From: Ottowia thiooxydans DSM 14619
GTDB taxonomy: Bacteria > Pseudomonadota > Gammaproteobacteria > Burkholderiales > Burkholderiaceae_C
DNA length: 64,000 nt
Direction: 5' to 3'
Assembly: GCF_000422885.1 (NCBI RefSeq)
Contig: NZ_AUGX01000009.1
Coordinates: forward strand, 62,001-126,000
Below, piece after piece: positions 50,698 to 59,187 of the stretch. A program made the translations under genes and the position numbers. How positions within the stretch are numbered: position 1 is the first letter of the stretch; every line of letters starts with the position of its first letter. The notes under the pieces were generated by a model. It was not told the DNA's origin. It made no database searches and saw only the letters and a list, made by a program, of their open reading frames with translations.

Positions 50698-51672
50698 ATG
50701 AAACGCCGTGACTTCACTCGTTGTGCAACCGCTCTCGCCATGGCCGCTGCGGCGCCGGTGGCCTTCGGACAGACTTGGCCGGAAAAGAGCGTGAAGCTGA
50801 TCCTGTCGCAACCTGCGGGTTCGGGGGCTGATGCCATGGCGCGGATGATCTCTGATCAACTCGCGAAGAAGTGGGCTCAATCCATCGTGGTCGAGAACCG
50901 CCCTGGGGGGCAGAACGTCATCGGCGCGCAGGCTGCAGCCAAATCGCCTGCAGATGGATATACGTTTTACTTCGCCACTGCCGCGGCTCTGGTGACCAAC
51001 CCCTACTTGATTAAAAACCTTCCCTACGACCCGCAGAAGGACTTCGTTCCTGTGGGCATGGTCGGCAAGGTTCCGTTCGTCGTCAGCGTGAATGCCGGCT
51101 CTCAGTTCAAAACGCTAGAGGACCTCGTCACCTATGCCAAAGCAAACCCGGGGAAACTTGCCGTCGCCAACGAAGGGCCGAAGACCTTCGGCGGCATGGT
51201 GACCCGTCTTCTCGCATCGCAGCTTGGCATCCAGGTGAATGCCGTTTCCTATGTGTCCGTGGGTGCCGCCGTTACGGACACGGTAGGCGGGCAAGTGGAG
51301 GTGCTTTTGAGTGATATGCCCTCAGCGGTTCAAATGATTCGCAGCGGGAGGCTGCGCCCCCTCGCGGTGACGACAGCCAAGCGCGTTGCGGGCCTTGAGA
51401 ACGTTCCTCCGATCGCGGACACGCTGCCGGGCTTTGATTTCGCCGGCTGGCTCGTCATCGTGGCACCGACGGGTACGCCCGCTGCGGTGGTACAGCGCGC
51501 CAACCGCGATCTCGAAGCCATCCTCACGGACAAAGACATCGCCGGCCGCCTTCTGGCGATTGGCCCCATTACCGAAGGCGCGGGCACCGTGGAACAGACG
51601 GGTGCGTTCTTGCGACGCGAATACGAGCGCTGGGGTAATGTCACCAAAGCCGTGGGCATCCTTCCGGAGTAA
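50698..51672 (+). CDS. Bug/TctC-family periplasmic solute-binding protein, Tat-type signal
   Basis: The product has 324 residues. The N-terminus K-R-R-D-F-T-R-C-A-T-A-L is a Tat-type signal ending A-F-G-Q. The mature start K-S-V-K-L-I-L-S-Q-P-A-G-S-G-A-D-A has Q-P in place of the usual P-F or P-Y. Also present are E-N-R-P-G-G-Q-N-V-I-G and S-P-A-D-G-Y-T-F. The ribosome site TTAAAGGAGACAAG closely matches that of the Bug gene at 43.7 kb. It lies between the MhpA-like gene and the Rieske oxygenase gene (4-bp gap), so an aromatic acid is a reasonable ligand guess. Confidence 0.92.
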   Translation: MKRRDFTRCATALAMAAAAPVAFGQTWPEKSVKLILSQPAGSGADAMARMISDQLAKKWAQSIVVENRPGGQNVIGAQAAAKSPADGYTFYFATAAALVTNPYLIKNLPYDPQKDFVPVGMVGKVPFVVSVNAGSQFKTLEDLVTYAKANPGKLAVANEGPKTFGGMVTRLLASQLGIQVNAVSYVSVGAAVTDTVGGQVEVLLSDMPSAVQMIRSGRLRPLAVTTAKRVAGLENVPPIADTLPGFDFAGWLVIVAPTGTPAAVVQRANRDLEAILTDKDIAGRLLAIGPITEGAGTVEQTGAFLRREYERWGNVTKAVGILPE

Positions 51673-51676
51673 TTGA

Positions 51677-52750
51677 ATGGCGTTCCTTAAAAACACCTGG
51701 TACGTCGCGGCGTGGGCCGACGAAATCACACGCGCATTGTTGCCCCGGCAGATACTGGGCGACCGAGTCGTTCTGTATCGAAAACTGGACGGCAGTGCTG
51801 CGGCTGTAGCAGATCGTTGCCCGCATCGGTTCGCGCCCCTGTCTATGGGAAAGCTTGTGGACGACACTATCGAATGTGCGTACCACGGCTTGCGGTTCGA
51901 TTGTTCCGGCAAGTGCACCTTCAACCCGCACGGCAATGGAATGTTGCCTCCCAGGGCGCTGGTACGCAGCTTTCCCGTGGCAGAACGCTACAAGCTTCTG
52001 TGGATCTGGATGGGCGATCCGGCCAAGGCCGACGAGGACACCATTCCGGAATTCGATTTCCTGTCGAACCCCACGTTCCAGAACGTGAAAGGCTACACGC
52101 TCGCTGAAGGCCACTACGAATTGATGACTGACAACATCATGGATCTCGGGCACATCGAATTCCTGCACCCAGGGTTGCTAGGTAGCGAAGCGGTTCGCAA
52201 GGCGAAGACGGAGATCGTCCAACGCGGTAACACCGTGTTTTCCAATCGCCTCACCAGCGATGAGATTCTGCCTCCAGTGCTGCAGAAATGGTACGAGGCT
52301 GGCGAGCGCACGGTGCAGCGTTGGCTCAACGTGCGCTGGGACCCGGGCGCGATCATGAAGCTGACGGTTGGCGTGCTTCCTGATGGTGAGCCCCAGGACC
52401 AGGCTCATGAAAGTCAGGGATGCCACCTTATGACCCCGGCTACCGAAACCACGACTCACTACTTCTGGGCGCAAGGGCGCAACTGGGGTACGCCGGATCC
52501 GGCGATGGACTCACTGCGGCTGGAGTCTCTGCGCACCGCATTCGACACCCAGGACAAACCGATGATCGAAGCCGTCCAGCGCAACATGGGCACGACTGAC
52601 CTGGACTCGCTCAGCCCTGTCATGCTGTCCTCGGACGGAGGCCCCGTGCGCGCCCGCCGAGTCCTCAAGCAGCTGATTGCGGAAGAGGCCAAGGCGGCGG
52701 CGCAGTTAGGTGTGGGCGTGGTCGAATCTCCAATCGTGCGGGTCGGCTGA
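51677..52750 (+). CDS. Rieske oxygenase alpha subunit (VanA-like)
   Basis: The product has 357 residues, typical of vanillate O-demethylase oxygenases. The Rieske motif is C-P-H-R-F-A-P-L (C-x-H) with C-A-Y-H-G-L (C-x2-H), about residues 39-66. The catalytic iron site D-N-I-M-D-L-G-H-I-E-F-L-H is near residues 152-164. The VanA group demethylates vanillate to protocatechuate or acts on related methoxy- and carboxy-aromatics, and needs an electron-donating reductase (VanB). The next gene is a wrecked fragment of such a reductase, so electrons must come from another reductase if the enzyme works. Position next to ligAB/pobA fits production of protocatechuate; the exact substrate is inferred. 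Confidence 0.87.
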   Translation: MAFLKNTWYVAAWADEITRALLPRQILGDRVVLYRKLDGSAAAVADRCPHRFAPLSMGKLVDDTIECAYHGLRFDCSGKCTFNPHGNGMLPPRALVRSFPVAERYKLLWIWMGDPAKADEDTIPEFDFLSNPTFQNVKGYTLAEGHYELMTDNIMDLGHIEFLHPGLLGSEAVRKAKTEIVQRGNTVFSNRLTSDEILPPVLQKWYEAGERTVQRWLNVRWDPGAIMKLTVGVLPDGEPQDQAHESQGCHLMTPATETTTHYFWAQGRNWGTPDPAMDSLRLESLRTAFDTQDKPMIEAVQRNMGTTDLDSLSPVMLSSDGGPVRARRVLKQLIAEEAKAAAQLGVGVVESPIVRVG

Positions 52751-52751
52751 C

Positions 52752-52920
52752 ATGGATTTGCTTCAGGTCCGAGTTGCGGCCAAGAAGACGGAGGCGCAAG
52801 ACATCTCCTCATTCGAACTGGTGGTGGAGTTTTTCTCAAGAACCGCCCAAGAGTGACACCGCGTTCGACGTGCAGTTGATACGCTCAGGCCTCATGCTCC
52901 GCGTTGACCATTCCGGTCAA
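52752..52920 (+). pseudogene. vanB: VanB-type reductase remnant with internal deletion
   Basis: The ATG at 52752 is 2 bp after the oxygenase gene and encodes V-R-V-A-A-K-K-T-E-A-Q-D-I-S-S-F-E-L-V, which resembles the start of phthalate-dioxygenase-type reductases such as VanB. It stops at 52856 (34 codons). In the next frame, 52852-52920 encodes D-T-A-F-D-V-Q-L-I-R-S-G-L-M-L-R-V, which resembles the start of the C-terminal 2Fe-2S domain of the same family. About 200 residues between (FMN and NAD domains) are missing, the two parts are out of frame, and the rest of the 2Fe-2S domain is lost where the convergent MarR gene ends. No functional product is expected. Confidence 0.75.
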
Positions 52921-53468
52921 CGCCGTTCGCCCAGGTGTGGCAATTCCACGAATTCGCCCACGGAGCCGCGTCGCCGACCGCCGTGTCTGCGATCCGCCTT
53001 TTCAGGCAGTCGATGGGACTTGACCAGAGCATCTGCGGCATCGGTGAGCTTGGTCATGGCCATGTCGAACGCGTTGCGCTCCGCTTCGCTCAGCGTGGAC
53101 AGTACGAGATTGTTGAGCTGAACCGATTGCGGAAAAAACTCCGCATGCAAGGCTCGGCCGCTTGGCGTGATGTTGACCCAGGCGCGCCGGCGGTCATCCG
53201 GATCGATGACACGTGCGAACAGCTTTTTGGTCACCAGATCGGATACGTGCCGCGACACGCGGGGGCGTTCCAAGTGTGACCGCTCCGCCAGTTGAGAAGG
53301 CGACATGGCGCCGTGGTCGGCCAGGATGCAAATCAGGCGCCACTCGCGGCGAGTGATGCCGTAGCGGCCCTCGCAGATGCGCGTTACCAAGGCTCCGCTG
53401 CTGGCCAATAGTCGGTTGAGCCGGTAGTTCAGGAGGTCATCGACGGTGGTGGGCTGGGCAAAGGACAT
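52917..53468 (-). CDS. MarR-family transcriptional regulator
   Basis: The product has 183 residues. The winged helix-turn-helix is clear: Y-G-I-T-R-R-E-W-R-L-I-C-I-L-A, then M-S-P-S-Q-L-A-E-R-S-H-L-E-R-P-R-V-S-R-H-V-S-D-L as recognition helix, then D-P-D-D-R-R-R-A-W-V-N-I-T in the wing. The ATG at 53468 begins the conserved part. The C-terminal about 30 residues are Arg-rich and unlike the family, probably because the gene end runs through the junction with the vanB remnant. It is divergent from ligA (141-bp gap) and likely represses ligAB-pobA until an aromatic acid binds. Confidence 0.88.
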   Translation of the reverse strand: MSFAQPTTVDDLLNYRLNRLLASSGALVTRICEGRYGITRREWRLICILADHGAMSPSQLAERSHLERPRVSRHVSDLVTKKLFARVIDPDDRRRAWVNITPSGRALHAEFFPQSVQLNNLVLSTLSEAERNAFDMAMTKLTDAADALVKSHRLPEKADRRHGGRRRGSVGEFVELPHLGERR

Positions 53469-53609
53469 GGGGCAGATGATGCAAGAAAGACGCCAGCGCA
53501 GTGTGAACGACCCCTGCACCTCTTGGCAAGTAAGCCCGAGTTAGTTGTATAGAAGAATTACCGCATTCAATCCTAGACTGGTTTCAGCGACCTACTCTGG
53601 AGCCTTTGA

Positions 53610-53972
53610 ATGACGCAGCAGCTGCCCCCGCAGGGCTTGAAAATCTCTGATTCCGACGTGTTCGATCTGAACATGTCCTGGCGCGGTCTCCGCATCAACA
53701 CGATGTGCAACGCGCTTTCTGACCCTACCAACCGCGAAGCCTGCAAGGCTGACGAAGAAGCTTTTATGGCACGCTTCGAGCTGACCGAGGCCGAGAAACA
53801 ACTGGTGCGTGCACGCGATTTCAGCGGATTGCTCGCCGTCGGTGGAAACATCTACTTTTTACTTAAGCTGGGGGTGGTCACGGGCAACGGTCTCTACAAG
53901 ATGGGCGCTTCTATGCGTGGGGAAACACACGAGCAGTTTCTGGCCACACGTAACGACAGCGGAGCGGTGTAA
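53610..53972 (+). CDS. ligA: Protocatechuate 4,5-dioxygenase alpha subunit
   Basis: The product has 120 residues and is all-helical. The sequence follows the LigA small-subunit pattern: C-N-A-L-S-D-P-T-N-R-E-A-C-K-A-D-E-E-A-F, then L-T-E-A-E-K-Q-L-V-R-A-R-D, and G-G-N-I-Y-F-L-L-K-L near residue 80. LigA covers the active site of the beta subunit and is needed for activity. Its stop overlaps the beta-subunit start by one base, and a MarR regulator is divergent upstream. Together with LigB it opens protocatechuate to 4-carboxy-2-hydroxymuconate semialdehyde. Confidence 0.93.
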   Translation: MTQQLPPQGLKISDSDVFDLNMSWRGLRINTMCNALSDPTNREACKADEEAFMARFELTEAEKQLVRARDFSGLLAVGGNIYFLLKLGVVTGNGLYKMGASMRGETHEQFLATRNDSGAV

Positions 53973-54814
53973 TGGGTGGAAAGATCATCGCCGGCATCGG
54001 CACTTCACATGTTCCCTCCATCGGCGGCGCCTACGACCGTGGCCGCGCTCAGACACCGGCCTGGAAGCCACTCTTTGATGCCTACGTGCCGGTTCGCGAA
54101 TGGCTCCAGGAGATCAAACCTGACGTAGCCATCATGGTCTACAACGACCACGGGGCCGATTTCTTCTTCGACAAGTATCCAACCTTTGCCGTGGGATGCG
54201 CGGACCAGTACGCCATTGCCGATGAAGGTTTCGGCACGCGGCCCTTGCCGGCCATCCCGGGCGATCTGGCGTTCTCTCAGCACCTATGCCGCTCGTTGGT
54301 GTACGACGAGTTCGACATCACGGTGTGCCAGAAGATGGCAGTGGAGCACGGATTTTTGGTGCCTATGCACCTGTGCTTCGATCACACAGATACTTGGCCC
54401 GTGGCCTCGGTACCGATCGCGGTCAACGTGTTGCAGCACCCACTGCCTACCGCGCGCCGGTGTTTCCGCTTAGGGCGGTCAATCCGCCGTGCGGTGGAAA
54501 GCTATGAGCGCGACTTGCGCGTGGCCATCATAGGCACCGGCGGTATGTCGCACCAGCTCACCGGCAAGCATTTTGGTGACATGCATCGCGATAACGACCT
54601 GGACTTTCTCAATCGCATCGAGCATGACCCCGAGAGTCTGACCGAGCTCACACACCAGACTCTGATGGAGAAGTTTGGCGTGGAAGGTATCGAGTTGATT
54701 ATGTGGCTGGTGATGCGCGGAGCGCTCTCTGGCAGCGTGAAGCAAATGCACCGAAATTACTACGCGCCCATGACTACCGGCATGGGCCTCATCACACTAG
54801 AGGAGGCCATTTGA
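53972..54814 (+). CDS. ligB: Protocatechuate 4,5-dioxygenase beta (catalytic) subunit
   Basis: The product has 280 residues. Iron ligands match LigB: His13 in G-T-S-H-V-P and His60 in Y-N-D-H-G-A-D-F, with the Glu near residue 239 in G-I-E-L-I-M-W. The catalytic His lies in G-G-M-S-H-Q-L near residue 194. This type II extradiol enzyme uses Fe(II) and O2 to cleave protocatechuate between C4 and C5. The genes ligA and pobA overlap it by one base each, so the three are tightly coupled. The later pathway genes (ligC, ligI, ligJ, ligK) are not in the window and must lie elsewhere. Confidence 0.94.
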   Translation: MGGKIIAGIGTSHVPSIGGAYDRGRAQTPAWKPLFDAYVPVREWLQEIKPDVAIMVYNDHGADFFFDKYPTFAVGCADQYAIADEGFGTRPLPAIPGDLAFSQHLCRSLVYDEFDITVCQKMAVEHGFLVPMHLCFDHTDTWPVASVPIAVNVLQHPLPTARRCFRLGRSIRRAVESYERDLRVAIIGTGGMSHQLTGKHFGDMHRDNDLDFLNRIEHDPESLTELTHQTLMEKFGVEGIELIMWLVMRGALSGSVKQMHRNYYAPMTTGMGLITLEEAI

Positions 54815-55992
54815 TGCGGACACAAGTTGGCATTATTGGCGCAGGACCGGCTGGGCTGATGCTCTCGCACATGTTGCACCTCGAAGGCATTGAATCCGTG
54901 ATCATTGAGCGTGCGGCGCAAGAACACGTGCAAAACCGTTTACGTGCCGGCGTGCTGGAGCAAGGAACAGTGGAGATGATGCGGTCTCTAGGTTTGGGTG
55001 AGCGCATTGGCCAGTTCGGGCTGGAGCAGCACAGCATTGATTTCCGCTTTGGGCGCGAGTCGCACCCAATCAACTTTCACGAGGCTACGGGAGGGCGCAG
55101 CGCTTGGGTGTATCCGCAGCACGAGGTGGTGAAAGACCTGATGGCCGCGCGCACTGGGGCTGGGGCGCAGATGTTGTTCGAAACCCCAGTGACCGCGATA
55201 GAGGGTATCGGCGGGCCGCGCCCGGTGGTGCGCTTCGAGAAAAATGGTGTACCCGGCGAACTGCACTGCGACTTCGTGGTCGGTTGCGACGGCTTCCGCG
55301 GCATTAGCCGCCACGCCATTCCTTCGCAGGCGGGCGAGGTGCACGATCGTATCTACCCCTTTGGCTGGCTCGGCATCCTGGCAGAGGCCGCGCCCGCCAC
55401 GAACGAAGTGACCTGGGGCTGCCACGAAGACGGCTTTGCAATGATGAGCATCCGCACGAAGTCGATCACGCGCCTTTACCTGCAGTGCGCACCGGATGAG
55501 AGTCCTGATAACTGGTCCGACGACCGCATCTGGTCGGAGCTGCACAAACGACTCGACGTACCGGGTTTGCCGCCGATCAATGAAGGCCGCATCACGCAGA
55601 AAGGCGTGACGGTCATGCGAAGCTTTCTGTTCGAACCCATGCAGCACGGGCGCTTGTTCCTGGCCGGCGACGCCGCACACATCGTGCCGCCCACCGGCGC
55701 CAAAGGCCTGAACTCGGCGATGGCAGACGTGAAGGTGCTAGCCCGTGCGCTCGAACAGCACTACAGGCGCGGTGTCAACGGGCTGCTAGAGCGTTACTCG
55801 CAGACATGCCTGAAGCGCATGTGGCTGGTGCAGCGGTTCTCTGCCGGCCTGTGCACGATGGTGCACAGCTTCGAAGGAGACAGCTCATTCATCAAGCGCC
55901 TGCAGCGCGCCGACCTGGAATACATGACGGGCACCCATGCCGGCCGTCTGCAGTTTTCCGAAAATTTCACTGGTCTTCCCATCGACGCCTGA
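54814..55992 (+). CDS. pobA: 4-hydroxybenzoate 3-monooxygenase
   Basis: The product has 392 residues, matching PobA (about 394). The FAD motif [10 protein letters not shown] is at about 6-15, then I-E-R, then [12 protein letters not shown] (substrate-side region near 39-50). V-G-C-D-G-F-R-G is near residue 157 and [16 protein letters not shown] near 285. The enzyme uses NADPH and O2 to convert 4-hydroxybenzoate to protocatechuate, the substrate of LigAB just upstream. The ribosome site AGAGGAGG lies within ligB. A Bug gene follows 12 bp later and may bind 4-hydroxybenzoate or a related acid. Confidence 0.95.
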   Translation: MRTQVGIIGAGPAGLMLSHMLHLEGIESVIIERAAQEHVQNRLRAGVLEQGTVEMMRSLGLGERIGQFGLEQHSIDFRFGRESHPINFHEATGGRSAWVYPQHEVVKDLMAARTGAGAQMLFETPVTAIEGIGGPRPVVRFEKNGVPGELHCDFVVGCDGFRGISRHAIPSQAGEVHDRIYPFGWLGILAEAAPATNEVTWGCHEDGFAMMSIRTKSITRLYLQCAPDESPDNWSDDRIWSELHKRLDVPGLPPINEGRITQKGVTVMRSFLFEPMQHGRLFLAGDAAHIVPPTGAKGLNSAMADVKVLARALEQHYRRGVNGLLERYSQTCLKRMWLVQRFSAGLCTMVHSFEGDSSFIKRLQRADLEYMTGTHAGRLQFSENFTGLPIDA

Positions 55993-56004
55993 AGGAGCTA
56001 TCTC

Positions 56005-57012
56005 ATGCCACACCTGCCCTCCCTGTCTTCTTCAGCGCGCCGGACTCTGCTGGCGAGCGTCATGGCTGTCCTTGTGCCGCTGGCGATGCCCACCACCGCA
56101 CTAGCCCAGGCCAGTGCCTGGCCCTCAAAGCCAATCCGGGTAGTGGTCAACTTCCCGCCTGGTAGTTCACCCGACGTGCTTGCGCGCGCGATTTCGCAAC
56201 CGCTGCAGCAAGCCTTGGGTCAGCCGGTCGTCATCGAGAATCGCGCAGGTGCCAGCGGGATGATTGGCGCTGAGGTCGTGGCGAAATCCGCGGCTGACGG
56301 GCACACGCTGTTGATGACGGCGGGCAGTGTCATCACCACCAATCCGTTCATCTATGCCTCGATTCCTTACGACACCGCGAAGGACCTCACGCCGGTGGCC
56401 GCGGTGGCGCGAATCGTGCTGTTCCTCGAAACAAGAGCCAGCCTGCCGGTGAAGGACGTCAAGGAATTCCTCGCCTATCTCAAGGCCAACCCCGGCAAGC
56501 TGAGCTACGCGTCTGCTGGCAATGCCACAGGCCTACACTTGGCCGGTGAGATGCTAAAGAGCAGGGCTGGTGTATTTGCGCTGCACGTGCCTTACCGTGG
56601 TTCGGCTCCTGCATTGCAAGATCTGTTGGCTGGACAGGTGGATTTTTTCTTTGATCCCGGCATCGGCCTGACCCACGTGCGGGCTGAAAAATTACGCCTG
56701 TTGGCGGTAGCCGGCATGCGCCGTTCGGCGGCGTTCCCCAACGTGCCTACGTTGGACGAAGCTGGCCTTACGGGATTTGATGCCGGCCAGACGCACGGCT
56801 TCTATGCACCTGCGGGTACACCCGCGGCAGTGGTAGAGCGCCTAAACCGCGAGATCAACCGCGTATTGGCGACGCCAGCGGTAAAAGCGCAGATTGAAAC
56901 GATCGGGGCCGAGGCCACGCCCCTGACGGTGCCGCAGTTCGCAACTGTGATGGCCGACGACAGTAAGCGCTATGGAGCGATCATTAAGGAGCGGAACATC
57001 AAGGCGGATTGA
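56005..57012 (+). CDS. Bug/TctC-family periplasmic solute-binding protein
   Basis: The product has 335 residues. A long signal peptide (about 1-36, ending T-T-A-L-A) is followed by K-P-I-R-V-V-V-N-F-P-P-G-S-S-P-D-V-L-A-R, E-N-R-A-G-A-S-G-M-I-G, A-D-G-H-T-L-L and V-P-Y-R-G-S-A-P-A-L-Q-D. It is 12 bp after pobA with an AAGGAG ribosome site, so it is part of the ligAB-pobA operon. The natural inference is a receptor for 4-hydroxybenzoate, protocatechuate or a precursor. No membrane components of a tripartite carrier are nearby. Confidence 0.92.
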   Translation: MPHLPSLSSSARRTLLASVMAVLVPLAMPTTALAQASAWPSKPIRVVVNFPPGSSPDVLARAISQPLQQALGQPVVIENRAGASGMIGAEVVAKSAADGHTLLMTAGSVITTNPFIYASIPYDTAKDLTPVAAVARIVLFLETRASLPVKDVKEFLAYLKANPGKLSYASAGNATGLHLAGEMLKSRAGVFALHVPYRGSAPALQDLLAGQVDFFFDPGIGLTHVRAEKLRLLAVAGMRRSAAFPNVPTLDEAGLTGFDAGQTHGFYAPAGTPAAVVERLNREINRVLATPAVKAQIETIGAEATPLTVPQFATVMADDSKRYGAIIKERNIKAD

Positions 57013-57496
57013 GGCCTGCGACACGTGCGTTCGCTCGGAGTCATCTCAACAACGCCGCAGCTTGCAGCTCATCGCAAGCATTGCACCTGAGTTCGCCGCT
57101 TACGAGGCTCTTGGAAGGACATCCCGGCGACCAGGTTCATCCTTGGTGTTCTTGGGCGCGAGTTACCTCACCGCGTTCTGCCAGATCCCTGCTGGGAGGG
57201 TTGAAGTGACGGGGGACGAGTGCTACTTGATCGGTTTGGTACTAATTTGGGTGTACGCGGTCGTGCGTCAAAGTGCTAAGAAATATAAGATGTGCTCTAT
57301 TTGATATGAAAAAACTATCGAAATTAGCCAATCTACATTGTTAGATGATCTTTATAGATAGGAAGCTAATAGCAAATACAGCATACATAGGACTTTGCGT
57401 AGGTTTGCCTTATTTGCTATATATTGAAGAGGGTTTTTTGGAAATCCCGCTGGGTTTGCAATCATGTCACGTAAAAATTTATAGCAAATAGAGCAT
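57013..57496. promoter_or_regulatory. Gene-free region with hipBA operator repeats
   Basis: The first half shows no gene. The second half is AT-rich. TAGCAAATACAGCATA (57370-57385) and TAGCAAATAGAGCATA (57482-57497) are near-identical 16-bp direct repeats, the second ending at the A of the hipB ATG. TATTTGCTA (57411-57419) is the same core on the other strand. HipB-type antitoxins repress their own promoters by binding several such sites. Confidence 0.65.
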
Positions 57497-57778
57497 ATGA
57501 ATAGCCTACCTGACCTCGGTCGAGCAGTTGCCCGCCTGCGCAAAGAGCGCGGTATGACTCAGAAGGAGCTGGCCGCGTTGAGTGGCATGGGCCAATCCAC
57601 GCTTGCGCGATTCGAGACGGGCGGTGTCGCCGAGTTTGGCTCCCGCAAACTGCTGCGCCTGCTCGAGGTCCTCGGCTATGAGATGAGCTACGTGCCGATG
57701 AAACGAGACTTCACGCTCGACGACGCGCTGGCGGAACGGCAGCGTGCCTTCTCCGGTGACCGCGAAGCGCAATCATGA
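57497..57778 (+). CDS. hipB: HipB-like XRE antitoxin/repressor
   Basis: The product has 93 residues. An XRE helix-turn-helix is evident: L-G-R-A-V-A-R-L-R-K-E-R-G-M-T-Q-K-E-L-A-A-L-S-G-M-G-Q-S-T-L-A-R-F-E, about residues 7-40, followed by a short tail. It overlaps the kinase gene by 4 bp. HipB proteins neutralise HipA and repress the operon through repeated operator sites, which are visible in the upstream gap, one of them overlapping this start codon. No standard ribosome site is visible, which fits operator occupancy of the start region. Confidence 0.88.
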   Translation: MNSLPDLGRAVARLRKERGMTQKELAALSGMGQSTLARFETGGVAEFGSRKLLRLLEVLGYEMSYVPMKRDFTLDDALAERQRAFSGDREAQS

Positions 57779-59097
57779 AACTGCATGTCTTCGTTCATGA
57801 CAAGCCAGTAGCAACTCTGGAATCCACGGATGGTTTTCGCCACGTGATGTCCTATCACCCGGATGCCCTGCCCGAGCAGTTCGTTTCTCTGCTGATGCCC
57901 GTGCGGACGGAGTCCTATGCCTATCCTGATCTGCACCCCATTTTCAGAATGAACCTGCCGGAAGGCTTTTTGCTGTCCATACTCCAGGAGCAACTGGGGC
58001 CCCAGGTCGGCGCTTCGCCACTCAACCTGCTGTCGGTGGTCGGGCGCAACGCTATCGGGCGCGTCAAGGTCGCGGCGCCGGGCGCGGATCCGACACAACC
58101 GCCCGTGCCTTTTGAGCTTACAGGCATTCTGCGCGGGGATAACTCCGAAGCGGCTTTCGTTGATCTGGTGCGCCGCTACGCCGTGTCTGGTGTGTCGGGC
58201 GTCGTCCCAAAATTTCTTTCACCCAACGCGCTGACGGAATACGGTAAAGGGACGCTGGCCACTGACAGGTACATCATCAAGGGAGGCACCGCCCGGTTTC
58301 CGGGCGTCGCGCTGAATGAACACCTCTGCATGGAGGTGTCGCGTCAGGCAGATATTCCTACTGCGATGACTGAAGTTTCCGAGGATGGTCAAGCGCTTGT
58401 AGTACATCGGTTCGACTTGGAGGAGGACGGCGTCACGCGCAGGGGCATGGAAGATCTGTGTAGTTTGTTGTCGCTACGACCTGAAGAAAAGTACCAGTCG
58501 ACTTGGGAGCGCGTGGTTGGTCGTATCAAGGATGTGGTGGGTGTGCCGGCACAACAAAACGCGGCACTGTCGCAACTGGCGGATCTCCTGCTACTGACCT
58601 ATGCGCTACGAAACGCGGACTGCCACACCAAGAACATCGCACTGCTCTACTCATCGCGCGAAAGCATTGCACTGGCTCCGGTCTACGACATGCTGACCAT
58701 TTCGGTCTACGACGACTATGCGAAGAACCCTCCGGGAATGCCTGTTGAAGGGCGCAGCACCTGGATGCCGGGAAAGGCATTGGAGCGGTTTTTGCAGACG
58801 CGGTGCGGCGTGATGCCCACACAGACCAGGGAGCGAGTGGAGCGCATCTGTGATGCTATTGTCCATGTGACTCCTCAGGTGGTGGAGGCGACCAACCGCT
58901 ATCCCGGATTCCACGAGACGGGCAAGCGTATGCTGCATGCATGGAATACCGGGATGAACAGCCTGCGCCTACAAAGGACCTGGAGTCTACCGTCGCTGGA
59001 TGTTGCGATCACCCAGGCCCGCTTCTCGGATGTCATACCTGCGGTGCCGACGCCGCAGGAAAAAGTTGGTCGCTCGCCGCTTCTGGGAAAGCGCTGA
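57775..59097 (+). CDS. hipA: HipA-like serine/threonine kinase toxin
   Basis: The product has 440 residues, the usual HipA length. Family motifs are S-G-V-V-P-K-F at about 142-148 (usual S-G-V-Q-P-K; ATP-binding lysine), Y-I-I-K at about 164-167, A-D-C-H-T-K-N (the H-x-K-N catalytic loop, usual N-x-D-x-H-x-K-N) near 283-289, and A-P-V-Y-D-M-L near 302-308. HipA phosphorylates a tRNA synthetase in E. coli and slows growth. R-N-A-D-C-H-T-K-N keeps the Asp and Asn needed for catalysis, so the kinase looks intact. The paired antitoxin precedes it. It lies in a small accessory patch beside a broken TOTE-type gene. Confidence 0.9.
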   Translation: MKLHVFVHDKPVATLESTDGFRHVMSYHPDALPEQFVSLLMPVRTESYAYPDLHPIFRMNLPEGFLLSILQEQLGPQVGASPLNLLSVVGRNAIGRVKVAAPGADPTQPPVPFELTGILRGDNSEAAFVDLVRRYAVSGVSGVVPKFLSPNALTEYGKGTLATDRYIIKGGTARFPGVALNEHLCMEVSRQADIPTAMTEVSEDGQALVVHRFDLEEDGVTRRGMEDLCSLLSLRPEEKYQSTWERVVGRIKDVVGVPAQQNAALSQLADLLLLTYALRNADCHTKNIALLYSSRESIALAPVYDMLTISVYDDYAKNPPGMPVEGRSTWMPGKALERFLQTRCGVMPTQTRERVERICDAIVHVTPQVVEATNRYPGFHETGKRMLHAWNTGMNSLRLQRTWSLPSLDVAITQARFSDVIPAVPTPQEKVGRSPLLGKR

Positions 59098-59187
59098 TGC
59101 TTGCCGCAAGCAGCTATCGCGTGGGAAAGCTGGCCCTCTTCGCGCGCAGGCGTAAGTCAAGTTGATAGCAGGAAGTCGTCCACCATC

